This document shows, one piece after another, positions 5,704-8,785 of a stretch of 8,785 nt of DNA. The translations under genes and the position numbers were made by a program. The DNA is from Scatosoma sp045588185 (GTDB lineage: Bacteria > Bacillota > Clostridia > Christensenellales > Borkfalkiaceae). The stretch lies in contig JAZNDR010000092.1 of assembly GCA_045588185.1 (NCBI GenBank), positions 1-8,785 on the forward strand. Direction: 5' to 3'. The notes beneath the pieces are model-generated. The model made no database searches. It worked only from the letters and a program-made list of their open reading frames with translations, and was not told the DNA's origin. Position 1 is the stretch's first letter; each line of letters opens with the position of its first letter.

Positions 5704-6549
5704 ATGGAAGAAGAAAAGAAAAATCTCGACTTACAAAACGGCAACGGCGGGGGCAGACGCCGCCGTCGTAAAAAGCATAAGCACGGAAATCAGGGCAATA
5801 ACGCCCCCGCGCAGCAACAAGCTCCGCAAGCGCAGCCCGTGCAAAACAATCAAAATAATCAAAACAAACAAAATCCGCAAAAGCAGAGTAAGAAAAATAA
5901 ACAGAAAAATCCGCAAAATAAGCAACCCGACGACGGGCGCAAGGATACTTACGCGTATACCTTGGACGGAAATTTGTATATCAATCTAACTAACAAATGC
6001 TCCAACGGCTGTGATTTTTGCGTGCGGAACGAAAGGGCGAGCTATTACGGCAACTATTTATGGCTCCGCCACGGCGACCCCACGCCCGAAAAGGTCATTT
6101 CCGCCGTCAATGCAATGGGCGAGCTTTCGCAGTTTAAAGAGGTGGTTTTTTGCGGGTTCGGCGAGCCGACCTATAAAGTAGAGGAAATGACCGCGCTTTG
6201 CGATTACTTCCACGAAAAGGGATTAAAGACCCGACTTAATACCAACGGGCAGGGCAACCTGATCAATAAACGGGATATCGTGCCCGAATTGAAAGGGAAA
6301 ATTGATTTCGTGAACATTTCCCTCAATGCGTCCTGTCAGGAAAAATACCAAAAAATCTGCCGTTCGCAGTTTAAGGAAATGGCGTTCGACGGGTTGCTTG
6401 AATTTGCAAAACAATGCCGCAGAAACGGCGTGCGCTGTCGGTTTTCTATCGTGGACTGTATCGGCGAAGAGGAAGTAGAGGCTTGCAAAAGGCTTGCCGA
6501 GAGCGTGAAAATACCCCTCTACATTAGAAAGTATATTCAGGACAGCTAA
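5704..6549 (+). CDS. TatD-linked radical SAM protein with a disordered N-terminal extension
   Basis: Residues of about 82-281 form a short radical SAM domain of the type found beside tatD. The 4Fe-4S motif is Cys99-x3-Cys103-x2-Cys106 (KCSNGCDFCVRN), GFGEPTYK (151-158) is the SAM-binding Gly-Glu motif, and LNTNGQGN (178-185) and VNISLNA (203-209) follow as strand motifs. The reaction of this family is unknown to me; the linkage to TatD suggests a role in nucleic acid or tRNA-related chemistry, which is inference. Residues 1-80 are unusual: an acidic start, a basic run RRRRRKKHKH (18-27), then a tract dominated by Asn, Gln, Lys and Pro. The start ATG follows AGGA (5692-5695) by 8 bases, and there is no other Met before residue 138, so the extension appears to be translated. 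It lies 17 bases after tatD. The usual rnmV gene of this cluster is not present. Confidence 0.88.
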   Translation: MEEEKKNLDLQNGNGGGRRRRRKKHKHGNQGNNAPAQQQAPQAQPVQNNQNNQNKQNPQKQSKKNKQKNPQNKQPDDGRKDTYAYTLDGNLYINLTNKCSNGCDFCVRNERASYYGNYLWLRHGDPTPEKVISAVNAMGELSQFKEVVFCGFGEPTYKVEEMTALCDYFHEKGLKTRLNTNGQGNLINKRDIVPELKGKIDFVNISLNASCQEKYQKICRSQFKEMAFDGLLEFAKQCRRNGVRCRFSIVDCIGEEEVEACKRLAESVKIPLYIRKYIQDS

Positions 6550-6551
6550 GC

Positions 6552-6664
6552 AAAACGCATATAAGCCGTCGTCTTATCCGTAAAACAGGACCCGCCCTTA
6601 CCTTGTACGCGCCCATCGGGCGGAACCGTGGTTTTACGGCAATACGCCACCTTCTCTGCGTTTT
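6552..6664 (+). ncRNA. Nested inverted-repeat structure before rsmA: candidate structured leader RNA
   Basis: Four stems can form together. AAAACGCA (6552-6559) with TGCGTTTT (6657-6664) closes the whole. ATAAG (6561-6565) with CTTAT (6573-6577) is a side hairpin. CCGTAAAAC (6578-6586) with GTTTTACGG (6631-6639) is a 9-bp arm, and within it CCGCCC (6592-6597) pairs with GGGCGG (6618-6623). The last 3' strand can pair instead with CGCCC (6610-6614), a possible switch. All paired arms are perfect complements. The structure ends 17 bases before the rsmA ribosome site and there is no U-tract, so it is not an intrinsic terminator. I do not recognise the fold as a known riboswitch, ribozyme or SRP RNA. 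It could be a regulatory leader, a processing site between the radical SAM and rsmA cistrons, or a MITE-like insert. Confidence 0.4.
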
Positions 6665-6692
6665 AACGAAACCCAGTATCGAGGAACATCGA

Positions 6693-7535
6693 ATGCAAGA
6701 CTTACGTACTACCCTGCAAAAGCACGGTTTTGAATTTAAAAAGCAGTTCGGACAGAATTTCATTTCGGACAATAACCTGCTTTCCTCTATCGTAACCGCG
6801 TCGGGTATCGACGAAAACACGACGGTCGTGGAGATAGGCTGCGGGGCAGGTACGCTCACGCGCGCGATTGCGGAAAAGGCAAAAAAGGTATATGCGTTCG
6901 ACGTCGATAAAGACCTGCAACCGGTGCTTGCCGAAACGCTGGCGGGCTTGGAAAACGTCGAAGTCATTTTCCGCGACTTCAATAAAATCAACCTTGCCGA
7001 GCTGGAAGCGGAGATAGGCGAATACACCGTCGTGGCGAATTTGCCCTATTATATCACCACCCCGCTCGTTACCAAGCTTTTGGAAGAGGGTGAAAAGGTG
7101 CAAGGGCTTTCCATTATGGTACAAGAGGAAGTCGCCGAGCGGTTTTGCGCCCGCGAGGATACGCCCGAATACGGCGCAATCACGGCGGGTATCGCGTTAA
7201 AAGGGGAAGCGAAAATCGTCAAAAGAGTTTCCCGTAATATGTTCTATCCCCGTCCCAACGTCGATTCGGCGGTCGTGAAAATTACCTTTCAGCGGGGCAG
7301 GATTTCCGTCAAGAGCGAAAAGGCGTACCGCCAAACGGTCAAATGCGCGTTTTTGAACCGCAGAAAGACCTTGGAAAACAATCTCGTCAACTTCTTTAAA
7401 ATCGACAGGGATACGGCGAAAAAAGTGCTCGCGGAAGCGGGCGTAGAAGAAAAGGCGAGAGGGGAAACGCTTTCCCCCGCACGCCTCGCGGTTCTTACCG
7501 ATACGCTTATCGACAATCAAATTATACAAGCATAA
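6693..7535 (+). CDS. rsmA: 16S rRNA (adenine-1518/1519-N6)-dimethyltransferase
   Basis: Also called KsgA, this enzyme dimethylates two adjacent adenines in the 3' terminal hairpin of 16S rRNA during late 30S assembly, using S-adenosylmethionine. The 280-residue length fits the family. It shows KKQFGQNFISD (16-26), the SAM-binding VVEIGCGAGTLT (45-56) followed by the acidic VYAFDVD (66-72), and the catalytic NLPYY (116-120). MVQEEVAERF (142-151), FYPRPNVDSAVV (184-195) and FLNRRKTLENNL (220-231) complete the pattern. The start was set at ATG 6693, 8 bases after GAGG (6681-6684), because the family begins close to this point. The frame stays open further upstream to 6603 but lacks a ribosome site and family similarity there. 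It follows the radical SAM gene by 143 bases that hold a structured element. Confidence 0.96.
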   Translation: MQDLRTTLQKHGFEFKKQFGQNFISDNNLLSSIVTASGIDENTTVVEIGCGAGTLTRAIAEKAKKVYAFDVDKDLQPVLAETLAGLENVEVIFRDFNKINLAELEAEIGEYTVVANLPYYITTPLVTKLLEEGEKVQGLSIMVQEEVAERFCAREDTPEYGAITAGIALKGEAKIVKRVSRNMFYPRPNVDSAVVKITFQRGRISVKSEKAYRQTVKCAFLNRRKTLENNLVNFFKIDRDTAKKVLAEAGVEEKARGETLSPARLAVLTDTLIDNQIIQA

Positions 7536-7537
7536 AC

Positions 7538-7566
7538 AAACGGCTCGTTTTTAAAACGAGCCGTTT
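7538..7566. terminator. Bidirectional terminator between rsmA and the convergent phosphatase gene
   Basis: AAACGGCTCG (7538-7547) and CGAGCCGTTT (7557-7566) pair perfectly around TTTTTAAAA, and the complementarity continues almost to the centre. It begins two bases after the rsmA stop and ends two bases before the phosphatase stop codon. Flanking T-rich runs are short on both sides (TTTCCTT one way, TTTGTTT the other). Its position between two convergent genes makes the role clear. Confidence 0.85.
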
Positions 7567-7568
7567 CC

Positions 7569-8087
7569 TTATATCCATAAAAACAAACTGCAAAACAAAC
7601 CTACGCCCGCTCCGCCGATAAGGTCGGACGGGTAATGCAAGCCAAGCGCAAACCGAATATACCCAAGCGCAAGGGCAAACGCGAACAGGGCAACGCCGAT
7701 AATCGGCAGGTGGAATAAAAACACGCCCGAAATCACGAATGCGCAAGCGATATGACGGCTGGGAAACGATTTATCCTGCGCGCCCCGTTTTTGCAAAAGC
7801 GGAGTAATGTTCGCGCCCGTTTCGCTGTAAGGTCGGGGGCGGTTGACGGCAAGCCGTAACACCGCCACCAAAAATACGCACAGGGCAGGGGCAAACAGCA
7901 ACGCGACTGCGTCCGTCGTGGGTAAATCCTTTTGGAAAAAGAGCGCGTAAAGTACCAATCCGCCGTACGCCAACAAAAAAAGGAGGGTAAGGACGGAATT
8001 TGCAATCAGCAACGCCTTTTTCGCGTTTGGGCGGGCGTTGTAAAACGCCGCGCTTTTTTCATAGAGTGCCTTGTAGTCGTATTTCAT
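7569..8087 (-). CDS. PAP2-superfamily membrane phosphatase
   Basis: The 172-residue membrane protein carries the three phosphatase signatures of the PAP2/acid phosphatase superfamily. R78-x6-R85-P86 stands where K-x6-R-P is usual, PSRH (109-112) is present, and R145-x5-H151-x3-D155 (RFALGLHYPSD) is present with His112 and His151 as the expected catalytic pair. The Arg for Lys at the first position is a mild deviation. Hydrophobic segments lie at about 24-51, 59-80, 113-130, 131-148 and 156-172. Relatives dephosphorylate undecaprenyl pyrophosphate or phosphatidic acid-type lipids at the membrane; which applies here is open. The ATG at 8087 was chosen because homology begins there. The frame extends upstream to 8243 only through the GAPDH terminator and gene. 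There is no ribosome site, and a -10 box lies six bases before the ATG. Confidence 0.87.
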   Translation of the reverse strand: MKYDYKALYEKSAAFYNARPNAKKALLIANSVLTLLFLLAYGGLVLYALFFQKDLPTTDAVALLFAPALCVFLVAVLRLAVNRPRPYSETGANITPLLQKRGAQDKSFPSRHIACAFVISGVFLFHLPIIGVALFAFALALGYIRFALGLHYPSDLIGGAGVGLFCSLFLWI

Positions 8088-8093
8088 ATAATC

Positions 8094-8122
8094 AGTATAA
8101 CATAAAACGAGGGAAAAAACAA
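8094..8122 (-). promoter_or_regulatory. Promoter of the phosphatase gene, predicting a leaderless message
   Basis: On the minus strand TTGTTT (8122-8117) and TATACT (8099-8094) are spaced by 17 bases (4 of 6 and 5 of 6 to consensus). Six bases separate the -10 from the ATG, so the predicted transcription start is the A of the start codon. The -35 lies within the T-tract of the upstream GAPDH terminator. Confidence 0.5.
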
Positions 8123-8143
8123 CCCCCGACGGTAGGTCGGGGG
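8111..8143 (-). terminator. Intrinsic terminator of the GAPDH gene
   Basis: Read on the minus strand, CCCCCGAC (8143-8136) and GTCGGGGG (8130-8123) form a perfect 8-bp G/C-rich stem around CTACC, followed by TTGTTTTTT. It starts 23 bases after the stop codon. On the plus strand the same stem is followed after four bases by seven T (GAGCTTTTTTT), so it could also stop antisense transcription. Confidence 0.92.
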
Positions 8144-8166
8144 AGCTTTTTTTGTGTTTTTGACGA

Positions 8167-8785
8167 TTAAAGTTCAGCGAAGTACTTAATCGTTCTAACC
8201 ATCTGGCTGGTGTAGGAGTTCTCGTTATCGTACCAAGAAACAACCTTAACGAGCGTGGTGCCGTCGCCCATGGGCATGCACTTCGTCTGCGTAGCGTCGA
8301 AGAGCGAACCGTAGGTGATACCGATGATGTCGGAGGAAACGAGTTCTTCTTCCGTGTAGCCGAAGGAAGCGGAAGCCGCAGCCTTCATTGCGTTGTTTAC
8401 GGTAGCCGCGTCAACTTCGCCGTCGCAGATAGCAACGAGTTGCGTAAGCGAACCGGTGCAAACGGGAACACGTTGAGCGCAGCCGTCCAAAACGCCGTTA
8501 AGTTCGGGGATAACCAAGCCGATTGCTTTAGCAGCACCCGTGGAGTTGGGAACGATGTTGATAGCAGCCGCACGAGCACGACGGAAGTCGCCTTTTCTGT
8601 GGGGGCCGTCCAAAACCATTTGGTCGCCGGTGTAAGCGTGGATGGTGGTCATATAGCCTTTCTTAATCTTGGACAATTTGTTCAAGGTGTTAGCCATAGG
8701 AGCCAAGCAGTTGGTGGTACAGGACGCAGCGGAGATGATGGTGTCAGCCTTCGTAAGCGTCTTTTCGTTTACGCTGTAAACGATG
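8167..8785 (-). CDS. gap: Glyceraldehyde-3-phosphate dehydrogenase (phosphorylating), N-terminal part outside the window
   Basis: This glycolytic enzyme converts glyceraldehyde 3-phosphate, NAD+ and phosphate to 1,3-bisphosphoglycerate in the cytosol. The last 205 residues are visible, out of about 335 in the family; the NAD-binding N-terminal third lies beyond the right edge. Numbering from the first visible codon, the catalytic Cys22 sits in SCTTNCLAP (21-29) and the base His49 in TIHAYTGDQ (47-55). GPHRKGDFRRARAAA (60-74), NIVPNSTGAAKAIGL (76-90), RVPV (105-108), FDATQT (162-167) and SWYDNENSY (183-191) are all standard. The frame is intact and ends at TAA 8169-8167. A strong terminator follows, so the gene ends its transcription unit. 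Codon choice is strongly skewed to C- or T-ending preferred codons, consistent with high expression. Confidence 0.96.
   Translation of the reverse strand, partial: IVYSVNEKTLTKADTIISAASCTTNCLAPMANTLNKLSKIKKGYMTTIHAYTGDQMVLDGPHRKGDFRRARAAAINIVPNSTGAAKAIGLVIPELNGVLDGCAQRVPVCTGSLTQLVAICDGEVDAATVNNAMKAAASASFGYTEEELVSSDIIGITYGSLFDATQTKCMPMGDGTTLVKVVSWYDNENSYTSQMVRTIKYFAEL

Noticed and set aside
5800..5940. Frameshift or sequencing artefact producing the Asn/Gln tail
   Set aside because: The frame is continuous from a good ribosome site into the radical SAM domain, and the composition is consistent throughout the tail; no frame change is needed to explain it.
6603..6692. 30-residue N-terminal extension of rsmA
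   Set aside because: No ribosome site, no similarity to RsmA, and it overlaps the structured element; GAGG before ATG 6693 marks the start.
6524..7027. 167-codon minus-strand ORF opposite rsmA
   Set aside because: Ser/Thr/Arg-rich antisense shadow without domains, lying across the strongly conserved SAM-binding region of rsmA.
8088..8243. 52-residue N-terminal extension of the phosphatase
   Set aside because: The frame there runs through the GAPDH terminator and into antisense GAPDH sequence.

Overview
The window looks like a chromosomal stretch from a spore-forming or spore-former-descended member of the Clostridia (Firmicutes), probably an uncultured gut lineage. The evidence is an spmA-spmB sporulation pair, Firmicutes-type AGGAG ribosome sites and sigma-A-like promoters, a metG-tatD-...-rsmA gene order, and a TatD-linked radical SAM gene of a kind common in Clostridia. 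The genus cannot be read from the sequence alone.

Layout. 1-1058 (+) is the 3' part of an M20D amidohydrolase gene, cut by the window edge. 1059-1288 has no annotated protein gene but holds a minus-strand small-RNA candidate: an A/T-rich upstream tract, a good -35/-10 pair and a strong hairpin about 100 nt downstream. It runs antisense to a 24-codon ORF with a purine-rich ribosome site. 1289-2403 (-) is spmA-spmB with a 4-base stop/start overlap, headed by a good sigma-E-like promoter whose -10 lies six bases from the spmA ATG. 2404-2703 is a divergent control region: the spmA promoter facing left, a strong sigma-A-like promoter facing right, and a repeat-like element in the metG leader.

2704-4668 (+) is metG, complete with its C-terminal tRNA-binding domain. 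A second repeat-like element follows (about 4675-4871). Then come tatD (4898-5686), a TatD-linked radical SAM gene with an unusual Arg/Lys/Asn/Gln-rich N-terminal extension (5704-6549), a 113-base nested inverted-repeat structure (6552-6664), and rsmA (6693-7535). This is a housekeeping translation cluster (tRNA charging, TatD nuclease, 16S rRNA dimethylation) in which the radical SAM gene occupies the place usually held by rnmV.

A near-perfect bidirectional hairpin separates rsmA from a convergent PAP2-type membrane phosphatase gene (8087-7569, -). Upstream of that is the 3' two-thirds of a glycolytic GAPDH gene (-, running off the right edge), followed by a textbook intrinsic terminator whose T-tract also supplies the -35 box of the phosphatase gene.

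No mobile-element genes, CRISPR array, rRNA or tRNA genes were seen. The protein-coding content is ordinary. The unexplained signals are in the intergenic DNA: the small-RNA candidate, two heptamer-edged repeat elements, the nested structure before rsmA, and two genes that appear to start at or next to their transcription start.
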